Source of the DNA: Ensifer sp. USDA 6670
Lineage (GTDB): Bacteria; Pseudomonadota; Alphaproteobacteria; Rhizobiales; Rhizobiaceae
Length of the DNA: 64,000 bases
Direction of reading: 5' to 3'
Assembly (NCBI GenBank): GCA_000421085.1
Contig: ATWE01000006.1
Location: 124,001-188,000 of the forward strand
Shown here: piece after piece, positions 55,626 to 64,000 of the stretch
How positions within the stretch are numbered: the stretch's first letter is position 1
Layout: every line of letters starts with the position of its first letter
Made by a program: the position numbers and the translations under genes
The notes under the pieces: generated by a model
What the model saw: the letters and a program-made list of their open reading frames with translations, nothing else
Database searches by the model: none
Told to the model about the DNA's origin: nothing

Positions 55626-55664
55626 CCTTCTCCCCGTTCTGACGTCGTTCTGACGGGGAGAAGG
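55626..55664. repeat. Rhizobial intergenic palindrome (CCTTCTCCCCG type), copy 1
   Basis: CCTTCTCCCCGT (55626-55637) pairs perfectly with ACGGGGAGAAGG (55653-55664). The spacer holds GTTCTGACGTCGTTCTGACG, a short tandem duplication. Confidence 0.85.
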
Positions 55665-55731
55665 GGGCAGGCGGTAAGCTCCCACTGCTCTCTCAGCCGC
55701 TGAAAGCGTGGCAAGGGAGCTCCGCGCGTGT

Positions 55732-55757
55732 CCTTCGCCCCGCTTGCGGGGAGAAGG
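55732..55757. repeat. Rhizobial intergenic palindrome (CCTTCTCCCCG type), copy 2
   Basis: CCTTCGCCCCGC pairs with GCGGGGAGAAGG with one mismatch and only two central bases outside the arms. It is followed by GGCGGCAGCCGGATGAAGGG, the usual tail of this repeat class. A related short hairpin occurs after pgi at about 57572-57593. Confidence 0.8.
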
Positions 55758-55909
55758 TGGCGGCAGCCGGATGAAGGGCGGAGCCGCCCGCCTTTTTTCG
55801 CTGCAGCGCACACCTGCCCTTGATTTGCCGCGGTTAAACCGACTAGCTATCGCAGCCAAATTCCGATGCCCCCATTCCCATGCCCAGTTGCGATGCAAGG
55901 AGCCCTGCG

Positions 55910-57535
55910 ATGAAAGCGCTTGTCGAAAACCTGAAAGCCACTGCACGCGAGACCGATGCTACCGATATCCGCGCCGCATTCGCGGCCGATCCGAACCGTT
56001 TCTCGCGCTTCAGCACGGCGTTCGACGACCTCCTCTTCGACTATTCCAAATGCGCGGTGAACGACAGGATCATCGACGGTCTCGAAGCGCTCGCCAAGGC
56101 GGCGAAGGTCGAGGAAAAGCGCGATGCCATGTTCCGCGGCGATATCATCAACATCACCGAGGAACGCGCGGTTCTGCATACGGCGCTCCGGAACAGGTCG
56201 AACCGGCCGGTCCTCGTGGACGGGAAGGACGTCATGCCGGACGTTAATGCCGTGCTCGAGGCGATGGGCAAGTTCGCCGACGATATCCGGTCCGGTGCCT
56301 TGAAAGGAGCCACGGGGAAGAAGATCACCGATGTCGTCAATATCGGCATCGGCGGCTCGGATCTCGGCCCGGTCATGGCGACGCTGGCGCTCGCCCCCTT
56401 CCACGACGGCCCGCGGCTGCACTTCGTTTCCAACGTCGACGGCGCCCACATCGCCGATACGCTGACGCTGCTCGATCCCGAGACCTCTCTCTTCATCGTC
56501 GCCTCCAAAACCTTCACCACGATCGAGACGATGACCAATGCGGCGACTGCCCGCGCCTTCATCGCCGGCAAGCTTGGCGAGGCGGCGGTGGGTCATCACT
56601 TCGCGGCCGTCTCCACCGCCCTCGACAAGGTCGGCGCCTTCGGCATCGATGCCGCCCGCGTCTTCGGCTTCTGGGACTGGGTCGGCGGACGTTATTCCAT
56701 CTGGTCGGCGATCGGACTGCCGCTGATGATCGCGATCGGCAAGGAGAATTTCGGACGCTTCCTCGATGGCGGCCATGCGATCGACGAGCATTTCCGCAGC
56801 GCGCCGCTTCGTCAGAACATCCCCATGCTGCTCGGGCTGATCGGCTTCTACAATCGCAACGTTCTCGGCTATCCGTCGCGGGCGATCCTGCCCTACGACC
56901 AGCGGCTGACGCGCTTTCCGGCCTATCTGCAGCAGCTGGACATGGAGTCGAACGGCAAGGCCGTGACGCTCGACAGCCAGCCGGTCGAATTCTCGACCGG
57001 TCCCGTCGTCTGGGGCGAGCCCGGCACCAACGGCCAGCATGCCTTCTATCAGCTCATCCACCAGGGAACCGATGTCATTCCCGCCGAGTTCATGATCGCA
57101 GCGAATGGCCACGAAAAAGACCTGCGCCATCAGCACCAGCTCCTGATGGCGAACTGCCTGGCGCAGTCGGAAGCGCTGATGAAGGGGCGTACGCTGGCGG
57201 AAGCCAAGGCACAGCTGACCTCCAAGGGCATCGACGATGCTAAGGCCGACAAGATCGCACCGCATCGCGTCTTCACCGGAAACCGGCCGTCTCTGACCAT
57301 CGTCTACGACCGGCTCGACCCCTTCGCGCTAGGCCGGCTGATCGCGCTTTACGAGCATCGCGTCTTTGTCGAAGGCGCGCTCTTCAACATCAATTCCTTC
57401 GACCAGTGGGGCGTCGAGCTCGGCAAGGAACTGGCGACCGGCCTGCTGCCCGTCATAGAAGGCAAGGAAAGCGCCGAAGGCCACGATTCCTCGACCGCCG
57501 GACTCGTTGCCGCGCTGTTGAGGGCGGCACGCTGA
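55910..57535 (+). CDS. pgi: Glucose-6-phosphate isomerase
   Basis: A 541-residue Pgi. '[19 protein letters not shown]' and '[15 protein letters not shown]' bind the sugar phosphate. '[20 protein letters not shown]' is the Pgi signature, and '[26 protein letters not shown]' carries the active-site Glu/His region. It interconverts glucose-6-phosphate and fructose-6-phosphate. ATG 55910 has AAGGAG 7 nt upstream. It is convergent with fructokinase and completes the local fructose pathway. Confidence 0.97.
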   Translation: MKALVENLKATARETDATDIRAAFAADPNRFSRFSTAFDDLLFDYSKCAVNDRIIDGLEALAKAAKVEEKRDAMFRGDIINITEERAVLHTALRNRSNRPVLVDGKDVMPDVNAVLEAMGKFADDIRSGALKGATGKKITDVVNIGIGGSDLGPVMATLALAPFHDGPRLHFVSNVDGAHIADTLTLLDPETSLFIVASKTFTTIETMTNAATARAFIAGKLGEAAVGHHFAAVSTALDKVGAFGIDAARVFGFWDWVGGRYSIWSAIGLPLMIAIGKENFGRFLDGGHAIDEHFRSAPLRQNIPMLLGLIGFYNRNVLGYPSRAILPYDQRLTRFPAYLQQLDMESNGKAVTLDSQPVEFSTGPVVWGEPGTNGQHAFYQLIHQGTDVIPAEFMIAANGHEKDLRHQHQLLMANCLAQSEALMKGRTLAEAKAQLTSKGIDDAKADKIAPHRVFTGNRPSLTIVYDRLDPFALGRLIALYEHRVFVEGALFNINSFDQWGVELGKELATGLLPVIEGKESAEGHDSSTAGLVAALLRAAR

Positions 57536-57648
57536 TCGACAACCGATCGAAGTGATCGGTCAGCGGCGCAGATTCTCCCCCTTGTGGGGGAGATCGCGGC
57601 AGCCGGAGCCAGAGCGGGAATCGAGACGCGGCGTGATCGACGCCGACG

Positions 57649-58575
57649 TCAGAGTCCCAGTTCGCTACGCCAGGGCGGGTTGGCGCCTGCGCGCGAAACG
57701 GTGACGGCCGCAGCCTTCGCTCCGAGCGTCAGGGCCCGGCGGATGGCCTCGCCGGTCAGGCTTGCCACCTTCTCCTTGGCCAGGAGGTTGTCGAACTTCA
57801 GCGAGGCCAGCACACCGGCGTCGAACGTGTCACCCGCGCCGACCGTATCGACGACCTCGACCCGTTCGCTCGCGACCTCGACCTTGTGACCATTCGTATA
57901 CCCCACGGCGCCGTCCGCGCCGCGGGTGATCAGCACCAGTTTCGGGCCGCGCTTCAGCCATTCGGCTGCGAGCGCGTCATGGCTGCCCTCCATGCCGAAC
58001 CAGGCGAGGTCCTCGTCGGAGAACTTGACGATATCCGACATGGCCGCCATTCGGTTCATGCGTCCGACATGCGCCTCCCGGTCCTTGATGAAGCCGGGGC
58101 GGATATTCGGATCGAAGGAGATCACCCGCTTTTCGTGCTCCCGCGCCATCAGCGCCTCGTAAGTGGAGCCGCAGGGCTCGGGAATGAGGCTGATCGCGCC
58201 GAAATGCAGCGCCTCGCAGAAATCGCCGAGCGCCGGAAGATGCTCCGTGGTGATCATCCGCCCGGCCGTGTTCTCGTCGAAGAAGGCGTAGCTCGCATGT
58301 CCGTCGACGAGCTTCACGAAGGCGAGCGTCGTGTGCAGCGGCAGCGTGGCGCAGGGAGCGAAATCGACATTCGCGGCCTCGAGCGTCGCGCGCAGGATGT
58401 CGCCGAACATATCGTCCGAAAGTCCGGTGAAAAAGCCCGTGGGGACGCCGAGCCGGCCGAGCGCGACGGCCGTGTTGAAGATCGCGCCGCCCGCATAGGG
58501 CGCAAAGGCGCTCTCGCCCGCCGTCGTCTCCCGCGGCAGCATGTCGATCAGGGCCTCTCCGCAGCAAACGATCAT
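57649..58575 (-). CDS. frk: Fructokinase (PfkB family)
   Basis: A 308-residue ribokinase-family sugar kinase. The N-terminal signature reads 'MIVCCGEALIDMLPRET' and 'YAGGAIFNTAVALGRLGVPTGFFTGLSDDMFGD', and the C-terminal ATP/catalytic motif is 'VVDTVGAGDTFDAGVLASL' with the catalytic Asp. The closeness of frcBCAK and pgi makes fructose the likely substrate, giving fructose-6-phosphate. ATG 58575 lies 7 nt after GGAGG and is preferred over ATG 58581. Its stop faces the pgi stop across a hairpin-bearing gap. Confidence 0.9.
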   Translation of the reverse strand: MIVCCGEALIDMLPRETTAGESAFAPYAGGAIFNTAVALGRLGVPTGFFTGLSDDMFGDILRATLEAANVDFAPCATLPLHTTLAFVKLVDGHASYAFFDENTAGRMITTEHLPALGDFCEALHFGAISLIPEPCGSTYEALMAREHEKRVISFDPNIRPGFIKDREAHVGRMNRMAAMSDIVKFSDEDLAWFGMEGSHDALAAEWLKRGPKLVLITRGADGAVGYTNGHKVEVASERVEVVDTVGAGDTFDAGVLASLKFDNLLAKEKVASLTGEAIRRALTLGAKAAAVTVSRAGANPPWRSELGL

Positions 58576-58631
58576 GTCCATTCCTCCCCAAACATTTTCA
58601 ATCGAGCCGACAAATCGCGCCAAGCCCTTCG

Positions 58632-59330
58632 TTACTGGACCGCGAGCGCGCTGACGCCCCCGTTACGGCCCGACCAGTCGAGCGGAGCATTGAGGAAGGC
58701 TTCGACCTCGTTCAGCGTCTTCTCGTCGAACAGCGCCAGTTCGCGCGCGACGGCAAGCACATTGCGCCAGGTGGCGATATAGTGCAGGTCGACGCCCCTC
58801 GACTTCATGCTGCCGCGGGCTTCCGGGAAGATGTCGTAGTAGAAGAGGGCGATGCCGTGCTCGACCAAGCCGCCGGCCGCGCGGATCGCATCGATGAACT
58901 TGAACATCGAGCCGCCGGCGGTCGTCAGATCCTCGATCACCAGGACACGCGCACCCTCCGGCATATGGCCTTCGATCTGGGCGTTGCGGCCGTGTCCCTT
59001 CGGCGCCTTGCGCACATAGATCATCGGCAGGCCGAGACGCTCGGCAAGCATTGCCGCGAAGGGAATGCCGGCGGTCTCGCCGCCGGCCACCACGTCGAAC
59101 CGCTCGAAGCCGGCTTCGCGCAGGACAGTCGCGGCAGCGAAATCCATGACCGCCGAACGGATGCGCGGATAGGAAATCAGCTTGCGGCAGTCGATATAGA
59201 CCGGGCTCGCCATGCCGGAGGCGAGCTTGTATGGCTCGTCGGCGCGAAAATGCACGGCCTTGATTTCCCAGAGCATCTTCGCGACCAGCTCGGCCATCAC
59301 GGCCTTGTCGGTGAATGCGTTCGAAAACAT
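58632..59330 (-). CDS. pyrE: Orotate phosphoribosyltransferase
   Basis: A 232-residue OPRTase. The PRPP-binding motif is '[20 protein letters not shown]', with '[36 protein letters not shown]' as the flexible loop and OMP-binding part. It makes orotidine 5'-phosphate from orotate and PRPP. ATG 59330 has a GGAGAG SD and is 17 bp after the pyrC stop, so pyrC-pyrE is an operon. The stop is 56 bp before the fructokinase start, same strand. Confidence 0.96.
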   Translation of the reverse strand: MFSNAFTDKAVMAELVAKMLWEIKAVHFRADEPYKLASGMASPVYIDCRKLISYPRIRSAVMDFAAATVLREAGFERFDVVAGGETAGIPFAAMLAERLGLPMIYVRKAPKGHGRNAQIEGHMPEGARVLVIEDLTTAGGSMFKFIDAIRAAGGLVEHGIALFYYDIFPEARGSMKSRGVDLHYIATWRNVLAVARELALFDEKTLNEVEAFLNAPLDWSGRNGGVSALAVQ

Positions 59331-59347
59331 GAACTCTCCTTCGGCTA

Positions 59348-60391
59348 TCAGGCCCGTGTCACGGCCCAGTGGAGCGGGAACATCGGGTCGAAAACGGTGA
59401 CCGGACCGGCTTCGGTCTCGATCCTGGCGGGATAGCTGACCGGCTCCTCCTGCTTGCGCAGCGTGATCGTCTCCTCGTTTGCCGGCAGGCCGTACCAGGC
59501 GGGGCCGTTCAGCGAGGTGAAGGCTTCCAGCCGGTCGAGCGCGCCCTCTTCCTCGAAGACGTGAGCGAGGCAGCTCAAGGTGTTGATCGATGTGTAAATG
59601 CCGGCACAGCCGCAGGCGCATTCCTTGAGGGGGTCGGCATGCGGGGCAGAGTCCGTTCCCAGGAAGAAGCGGACGTCGCCCGAGATCGCCGCCTGGCGAA
59701 GCGCCAGCCGATGCGCCTCGCGCTTCGCCACCGGCAGACAGTAGTAATGCGGCTTGATGCCGCCGACGAGGATGGCGTTGCGGTTGATGATCAGGTGATG
59801 GGTGGTGATGGAGCCGGCAAGGTTGGCCGCATGCTCCCGGATGTAGTCGATGCCGTCCTTCGTCGTCACATGCTCCATGGTGATCCTGAGATCGGGCAGT
59901 CGCCGGCGGAGCGGGTCGAGAACGGTTTCGATGAAGACAGCCTCGCGGTCGAAAATGTCGACCTCGGCCGTCGTCACCTCGCCATGGACGCAAAGCGGCA
60001 GGCCGATCTCGGCCATGCGCTCGAGCACCGGCATGGCCTTGTCGATATCGCGGACCCCGCTCGACGAATTGGTGGTGGCGCCGGCCGGATAGAGCTTGAC
60101 GGCCTTGACGAGGCCGCTCCTGAACCCGGCTTCCACATCGCCCGGATCGGTGCCTTCGGTAAGATAAAGCGTCATCAGCGGCTCGAACCGGTCCCCTGCG
60201 GGAATGGCGGCGAGGATGCGCTCGCGATAGGCGGCCGCATCGGCCGAGGTCACCACCGGCGGCACCAGATTGGGCATGATGATGGCGCGCGCGAAATGGC
60301 GGCTCGTATCGGCGATCACGCCGCGCAGCATGCCGCCGTCGCGCAGGTGAAGATGCCAATCATCAGGGCGGCGTATAACGAGGTCTTGCAT
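59348..60391 (-). CDS. pyrC: Dihydroorotase
   Basis: A 347-residue class II dihydroorotase. The metal-binding '[11 protein letters not shown]' (HxH) at the N-terminus, '[16 protein letters not shown]' with the carbamylated-Lys region 'KAVKLYPAG', 'CVHGEVT', '[12 protein letters not shown]' and 'LGTDSAPHA' are all present. It cyclises carbamoyl-aspartate in pyrimidine synthesis. ATG 60391 starts at the conserved N-terminus. It heads the pyrC-pyrE operon; 189 bp separate it from frcK. Confidence 0.96.
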   Translation of the reverse strand: MQDLVIRRPDDWHLHLRDGGMLRGVIADTSRHFARAIIMPNLVPPVVTSADAAAYRERILAAIPAGDRFEPLMTLYLTEGTDPGDVEAGFRSGLVKAVKLYPAGATTNSSSGVRDIDKAMPVLERMAEIGLPLCVHGEVTTAEVDIFDREAVFIETVLDPLRRRLPDLRITMEHVTTKDGIDYIREHAANLAGSITTHHLIINRNAILVGGIKPHYYCLPVAKREAHRLALRQAAISGDVRFFLGTDSAPHADPLKECACGCAGIYTSINTLSCLAHVFEEEGALDRLEAFTSLNGPAWYGLPANEETITLRKQEEPVSYPARIETEAGPVTVFDPMFPLHWAVTRA

Positions 60392-60580
60392 ATCAGCGTT
60401 CTCCCGATGCTCGCGCCCGATCCGCGCGGCCGGCGTCAGGGCGTGCCGGTGCGCTCGAAGGGCGGCAACTCATGTGGTGAAACCGCGCCTCGATAACACC
60501 ATTGCGCCGCCGAAGACAATGGCGATTCGAAAGCTCACCGCAGTCCGCGGCCGGAAACTGCGGGACGAATGCCGAGCACT

Positions 60581-61201
60581 CTAAAAGTCCCTGATCACGA
60601 TGTCGGCCGGCCTGCGGCTGTCGACGACCCGGCGGGCATTGGGTATGTCGTTGCCATAGGCCTTGCTGCGCGCCGCGTCTTCGTCATAGCCGTGATCGTA
60701 CCAGCGCTGCAGGAGCCGCCGCTCGAGCACCTCAAGACCCGGATTGATGAAGATCGAATAATCGAAAGCGCCGTCGAGGTCATTCCAGGGCGCTTCGTCG
60801 AGCAGCAGGTAGTTGCCCTCGGCAAGCACGATACGCGTCTCGGGCGCGATGATCCTCGCCGAGGCGATCGCCAGTTCCCGGGAGCGGTCGAAGACCGGAA
60901 CGAGAACCTCGCCGTCATCGGCGCGGACGGCGGCAAGCGTTGCGAGGAAGGATCGGACGTCGAACGTCTCAGGTGCCCCCTTGCGGGCAAGCAGCCCTTT
61001 TTCTTCGAGAACGGCATTGTCCATGTGAAACCCGTCCATGGGCAACACCGCCGCCTTTTCGCCCGCCTGAGTGATCGCCTCCGCAAGCGTTTCGGAAAGC
61101 GTAGACTTACCGGCGCCGGGCGGACCGGCGATGGCGACGATGAAGCGGCCGGAATTGACCGCCCGCTTCAGGATTTCATCCGCAAGGGATTTGACGCTCA
61201 T
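60581..61201 (-). CDS. frcK: FrcK, nucleoside/sugar-kinase-like protein of the fructose transport operon
   Basis: A 206-residue P-loop kinase of the uridine kinase/panK-like group. Walker A is 'AIAGPPGAGKSTLSETLAEA', and 'LPMDGFHMDN' is the conserved substrate region, with 'ILAEGNYLLLDE'-type text ('IVLAEGNYLLLDEAPWNDL') following. The ATG overlaps the frcA stop by 4 bp (ATGA). The S. meliloti frcBCAK operon is known to include this putative kinase; its substrate is not established. It is the last gene of the operon. Confidence 0.92.
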   Translation of the reverse strand: MSVKSLADEILKRAVNSGRFIVAIAGPPGAGKSTLSETLAEAITQAGEKAAVLPMDGFHMDNAVLEEKGLLARKGAPETFDVRSFLATLAAVRADDGEVLVPVFDRSRELAIASARIIAPETRIVLAEGNYLLLDEAPWNDLDGAFDYSIFINPGLEVLERRLLQRWYDHGYDEDAARSKAYGNDIPNARRVVDSRRPADIVIRDF

Positions 61202-61980
61202 GCCGCAATCGCCTCGCGCGGCGGCTCCTTCGCACCGGTCATGAAGGCCACCGCATCGGACATGGTGTAATCCTTGGGATTGATGACGCAGAGGCGGCGG
61301 CCGAGACGATGGATGTGGATCCGGTCCGCGACTTCGAAGACATGCGGCATGTTGTGCGAGATCAGCACGATCGGCAGACCGCGGCGACGCACGTCGAGGA
61401 TCAATTCCAGCACGCGCCGGCTTTCCTTCACCCCGAGCGCCGCCGTCGGCTCGTCCATGATGACGACCTTGGAACCAAAGGCGGCCGCGCGCGCCACCGC
61501 GACGCCCTGGCGTTGTCCGCCCGAGAGCGTCTCGACCGCCTGGTTGATGTTCTGGATAGTCATCAGCCCGAGCTCGGAGAGCTTCGCCCGCGCCTGCTTT
61601 TCCATGGCGGCGCGGTCGAGCGAGCGGAACCACTTGCCCATGATGCCGGGCTTACGAATCTCCCGGCCGAGGAACATGTTGTCGGCGATCGACAGTGCCG
61701 GCGACAGAGCGAGGTTCTGATAGACCGTTTCGATGCCGGCTTGCCTCGCCTCCATCGGCGAGCGGAAGTGGATGGGCTTGCCCTCCAGCCGGATCTCGCC
61801 CTCGTCCGGTGTGACGGCGCCCGATATCGCCTTGATCATCGAGGACTTGCCGGCGCCGTTGTCGCCGATCACGGCCAGGATTTCACCGGGATAGAGGTCG
61901 AAATCGGCGCGGTCGAGGGCAGTCACGCGGCCATAGCGCTTGACGAGGCCGCGGGCGGTGAGAATGGGTTCCTGTGCCAT
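61198..61980 (-). CDS. frcA: Fructose ABC transporter ATP-binding protein FrcA
   Basis: A 260-residue single-domain ABC ATPase, half the size of the double RbsA/XylG proteins of sugar transporters. The motifs are Walker A 'VIGDNGAGKSSMIKAISG', the signature 'ETLSGGQRQGVAVARAAAFG', Walker B 'VVIMDEPTAALG' and the His loop 'PIVLISHNMPHVFEVADRIHIHRLG'. It energises import of fructose (and, as known for S. meliloti Frc, ribose and mannose). ATG 61980 shares its A with the frcC TGA stop (TGATG), so translation is coupled. Confidence 0.95.
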   Translation of the reverse strand: MAQEPILTARGLVKRYGRVTALDRADFDLYPGEILAVIGDNGAGKSSMIKAISGAVTPDEGEIRLEGKPIHFRSPMEARQAGIETVYQNLALSPALSIADNMFLGREIRKPGIMGKWFRSLDRAAMEKQARAKLSELGLMTIQNINQAVETLSGGQRQGVAVARAAAFGSKVVIMDEPTAALGVKESRRVLELILDVRRRGLPIVLISHNMPHVFEVADRIHIHRLGRRLCVINPKDYTMSDAVAFMTGAKEPPREAIAA

Positions 61981-63062
61981 CAGGCTGCTACCTTTCTGAT
62001 CCACTGGTCGATTGCAACGGCGATGATGATCAGCAAGCCGATCAGGAGATAGGTCCATTGCGGGTCGGTGCCCATGAGGCGCAGGCCGAGCGAGAAGACG
62101 CCGACGATCAGCGCGCCGAAGAGCATGCCCATGATGGAGCCGCGGCCGCCGAAGAGCGAGATGCCGCCGATCACCACGGCGGTGATCGATTCGATATTCG
62201 CAAACTGGCCCGCCGTCGGGGAGACGGAGCCGATGCGGCCGATGAGGGCCCAGCCGGCAAGGGCGCAGATGAGACCGGAGAGCGTATAGATGGAGATGAG
62301 CATGCGCGTGACGTTGACGCCGGCGAGCTTGGCAGCCTCGGGGTCGTCGCCGACGGCATAGACATAGCGCCCCCAGGCGGTGCGGTTCAGGACATACCAA
62401 AGAAGGCAGACGAGGAGCACCATCACCACGACGCCGTAGGTGAAGACGGCATTGCCGATGCGGAAGTTCTGGCCGAAGAACTGCAGGATCGGGGCATTCG
62501 CGGAAATGTCCTGAGCCCGGATCGTCTCATTGGCGGAATAGAGGAAGTTGGAGGCGAGGACGATCTGCCACATGCCGAGCGTGACGATAAAGGGCGGCAG
62601 CTTCATCCGCGCGACGAGCGTTCCGTTGATGTAGCCGCAAAGCGCGCCCACCCCAAGGCCGCAGACGACGGAGAGCACCGGCGGGAAGCCGTAGCGGAAG
62701 GTGAACTGGCCCATGATGACGGATGAGAGCACCATGATGGCGCCGACCGAAAGATCGATACCGGCGGTCAGGATCACGAGCGTCTGAGCGGCACCAACGA
62801 TACCGACGATTGCCACCTGCTGCAGGATCAGCGTCATGGTGAAGGCCGAAAAGAACTTGCCGCCGAGAATGAGCCCGAAGGCGATCAGCGACAGGACCAG
62901 CACGATCAGCGGCACCGCGGCCGGGCTCGAATGCAGGAAGTGCTGCAGCTTCTGAAGCAGCGTCTTATCATGCGCGTCGAAAGACGCTACGTCCGTCGAG
63001 CTGTCAGCCAGGACCTTTTCGAATTCCTGGGACGGCTGTGCGGCTGTGTTTGTTTCGCCCAT
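61980..63062 (-). CDS. frcC: Fructose ABC transporter permease FrcC
   Basis: A 360-residue permease of the BPD_transp_2/RbsC type, with an N-terminal cytoplasmic extension of about 50 residues and then eight to ten helices. Typical segments are 'AAQTLVILTAGIDLSVGAIMVLSSVIMGQ', 'GYINGTLVARMKLPPFIVTLGMW' and 'SLFGGRGSIMGMLFGALIVGVFSLGLRLMG'. The SD GGGAGGAG precedes ATG 63062. It is separated from frcB by 280 bp containing a strong hairpin. Confidence 0.95.
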   Translation of the reverse strand: MGETNTAAQPSQEFEKVLADSSTDVASFDAHDKTLLQKLQHFLHSSPAAVPLIVLVLSLIAFGLILGGKFFSAFTMTLILQQVAIVGIVGAAQTLVILTAGIDLSVGAIMVLSSVIMGQFTFRYGFPPVLSVVCGLGVGALCGYINGTLVARMKLPPFIVTLGMWQIVLASNFLYSANETIRAQDISANAPILQFFGQNFRIGNAVFTYGVVVMVLLVCLLWYVLNRTAWGRYVYAVGDDPEAAKLAGVNVTRMLISIYTLSGLICALAGWALIGRIGSVSPTAGQFANIESITAVVIGGISLFGGRGSIMGMLFGALIVGVFSLGLRLMGTDPQWTYLLIGLLIIIAVAIDQWIRKVAA

Positions 63063-63292
63063 GGGGACTCCTCCCGTGAACCCCGCTCATGAGGGGGTGC
63101 ATTGCTGCAGGATGCGCGGCCCACCGGTCGAAGCGGCGAGCCTCAGAACTCTCCACGACAATCCCGCTTGCGCCGCGATCGGTTCTGAGAAGCCAGAGCG
63201 GAACGCGGGCAAGAAGCATCTCGCGCTTTCCTCGCCCCGCCCTGAAAATTGCGCAGGTTTTCGGTGCCTTGTCAAAGACCTCGGCACTTGCA

Positions 63293-63318
63293 GGAAGGGC
63301 GGCCGGGGCCGCCCTTCC
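63293..63318 (-). other. GC-rich hairpin between frcB and frcC
   Basis: GAAGGGCGGCC (63294-63304) and GGCCGCCCTTC (63307-63317) form a near-perfect stem; the real loop is about four bases. There is no T-run downstream in the transcript direction, so it is more likely an mRNA-stabilising or partial attenuation element after the binding-protein gene. The rest of the 280-bp gap (63063-63342) shows nothing I recognise. Confidence 0.75.
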
Positions 63319-63342
63319 CTTCACGCCTGTGTGCGTGGCCGA

Positions 63343-64000
63343 TCAGCCCCAGCACTTCTCCATGCCGGTCTTGGTATCGATCGACTCGACGCCGGATACC
63401 GGCTTGTCGGTAACGAGCGAAACGCCGGTGTCGACGAAGTCCTTGCCTTCGGTCGGCGTAGGCTTCTCGCCCGTATCGGCGAACTTCTTGATCGCCTCGA
63501 TGCCGAGCGCCGCCATCATCAGCGGATACTGCTGCGACGTCGCGCCGATCACGCCCTCGGCAACATTCTTGACGCCCGGGCAGCCGCCGTCGACGGAAAC
63601 GATCAGCACGTCCTTCTCGCGGCCGACGGACTTCAGCGCCTCATAGGCGCCGGCGGCGGCCGGCTCGTTGATCGTGTGGACGACGTTGATGGTCGGATCC
63701 TTCTGGAGGAGGTTCTCCATCGCGGTCCGGCCGCCCTCTTCGTTGCCGTTGGTGATGTCGTGACCGACGATGCGCGGATCATCCTCGTCGCCGATCTTGT
63801 TCGGGTCCTTGGGGTCGATGCCGAAACCGATCATGAAGCCCTGGTCGCGCAGTACGTCGACGGAGGGCTGCGACGGCGTCAGGTCGAGGAAGGCCACCTT
63901 GGCTTCCTTGGCGGCGTCGCCGAGCGTTGCCGCCGCCCACTGGCCGATGAGTTTGCCGGCGAGCAGGTTGTCCGTCGCAAAAGTCGCGTCGGCGGCATTG
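63343..64000 (-). CDS. frcB: Fructose-binding periplasmic protein FrcB, C-terminal part (gene continues past the window)
   Basis: The last 218 or so codons of a periplasmic-binding-protein type 1 (RbsB-like) sugar receptor. Visible are '[32 protein letters not shown]', '[46 protein letters not shown]' (hinge and sugar-contact strand) and the C-terminal '[16 protein letters not shown]'. The frame is open to the window edge. It is the first gene of frcBCAK and delivers fructose to FrcC/FrcA. Confidence 0.93.
   Translation of the reverse strand, partial: NAADATFATDNLLAGKLIGQWAAATLGDAAKEAKVAFLDLTPSQPSVDVLRDQGFMIGFGIDPKDPNKIGDEDDPRIVGHDITNGNEEGGRTAMENLLQKDPTINVVHTINEPAAAGAYEALKSVGREKDVLIVSVDGGCPGVKNVAEGVIGATSQQYPLMMAALGIEAIKKFADTGEKPTPTEGKDFVDTGVSLVTDKPVSGVESIDTKTGMEKCWG

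Larger units (their letters stand above)
55586..55909. other. Repeat-filled intergenic region between fadD and pgi
   Basis: The region holds two rhizobial palindromes of the CCTTCTCCCCG / CGGGGAGAAGG type: 55626-55664 (12-bp arms around a 15-bp spacer that contains GTTCTGAC twice) and 55732-55757. The pgi promoter should lie between about 55790 and 55890. No gene is seen. Confidence 0.6.

Noticed and set aside
57572-57593. Hairpin TCTCCCCC/GGGGGAGA after pgi as a terminator
   Set aside because: No T-run follows; it fits the rhizobial CTCCCC-type intergenic repeat better. It may still weaken read-through.

Overview
The window looks like chromosomal DNA of a Sinorhizobium/Ensifer species, close to S. 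meliloti or S. medicae. The evidence is high GC, the rhizobial gene order gcrA-phoB-phoU-pstBACS-phoR-ppk2, pgi-frk-pyrE-pyrC-frcKACB, a PodJ-type polarity protein, a SAM-II riboswitch before metZ, and several copies of RIME-like intergenic mosaic repeats. This is an inference from gene content and order; no database was searched. Most of the window is dense, well-kept core genome, with no prophage, IS element or CRISPR array.

Layout. 1-6.0 kb: end of a methyltransferase, a YitT membrane protein, an Rrf2 regulator with an AhpD-like protein, the ligase-associated DEXH helicase with PdeM nuclease, and a stand-alone RAM-domain protein. 6.1-12 kb: TauE/SafE exporter with its TIGR02186 partner, then podJ. 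12.3-17.6 kb: a beta-oxidation operon (acyl-CoA dehydrogenase, thiolase, FadB). 18-21.6 kb: a large autotransporter. 21.7-27 kb: small regulators, a Ca2+/H+ antiporter, an S24-type repressor with a membrane-anchored SNase-like protein, TerB, and a sterol-desaturase-like enzyme. 27-36.4 kb: an orphan solute-binding protein beside tRNA-Gly, a dCTP deaminase, metZ, apaG, hslO, argF-argD and gcrA. 36.6-45.5 kb: the phosphate regulon and ppk2. 45.5-53.6 kb: a membrane protein, a nitronate monooxygenase, tRNA-Thr, a YnbA/PlsC/CdsA-like phospholipid operon, an AI-2E-type permease and an MFS transporter. 53.9-64 kb: fadD, pgi, fructokinase, pyrE-pyrC and the fructose ABC transporter frcBCAK (frcB is cut by the window end).

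How genes work together. PhoR senses phosphate through PstSCAB/PhoU and activates PhoB, and a three-unit PHO box precedes pstS. PPK2 beside phoR links polyphosphate to this system. The Frc transporter, fructokinase and Pgi form a fructose-to-glucose-6-phosphate route. FadD and the FadE/A/B operon form a fatty-acid degradation route.

The most useful unannotated signals are regulatory. A shared operator containing TTGACGTTTACG stands before the fadE operon, the nitronate monooxygenase and fadD. Seven GANTC (CcrM) sites are packed into about 230 bp before gcrA. A near-perfect 25-bp palindrome sits just before the Rrf2 gene. A competing hairpin pair lies between the SAM-II riboswitch and metZ. 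RIME-like repeats supply the stop codons of several flanking genes. I did not find a clearly new multi-gene system; the best candidate for new biology is the fatty-acid regulon defined by the shared operator.
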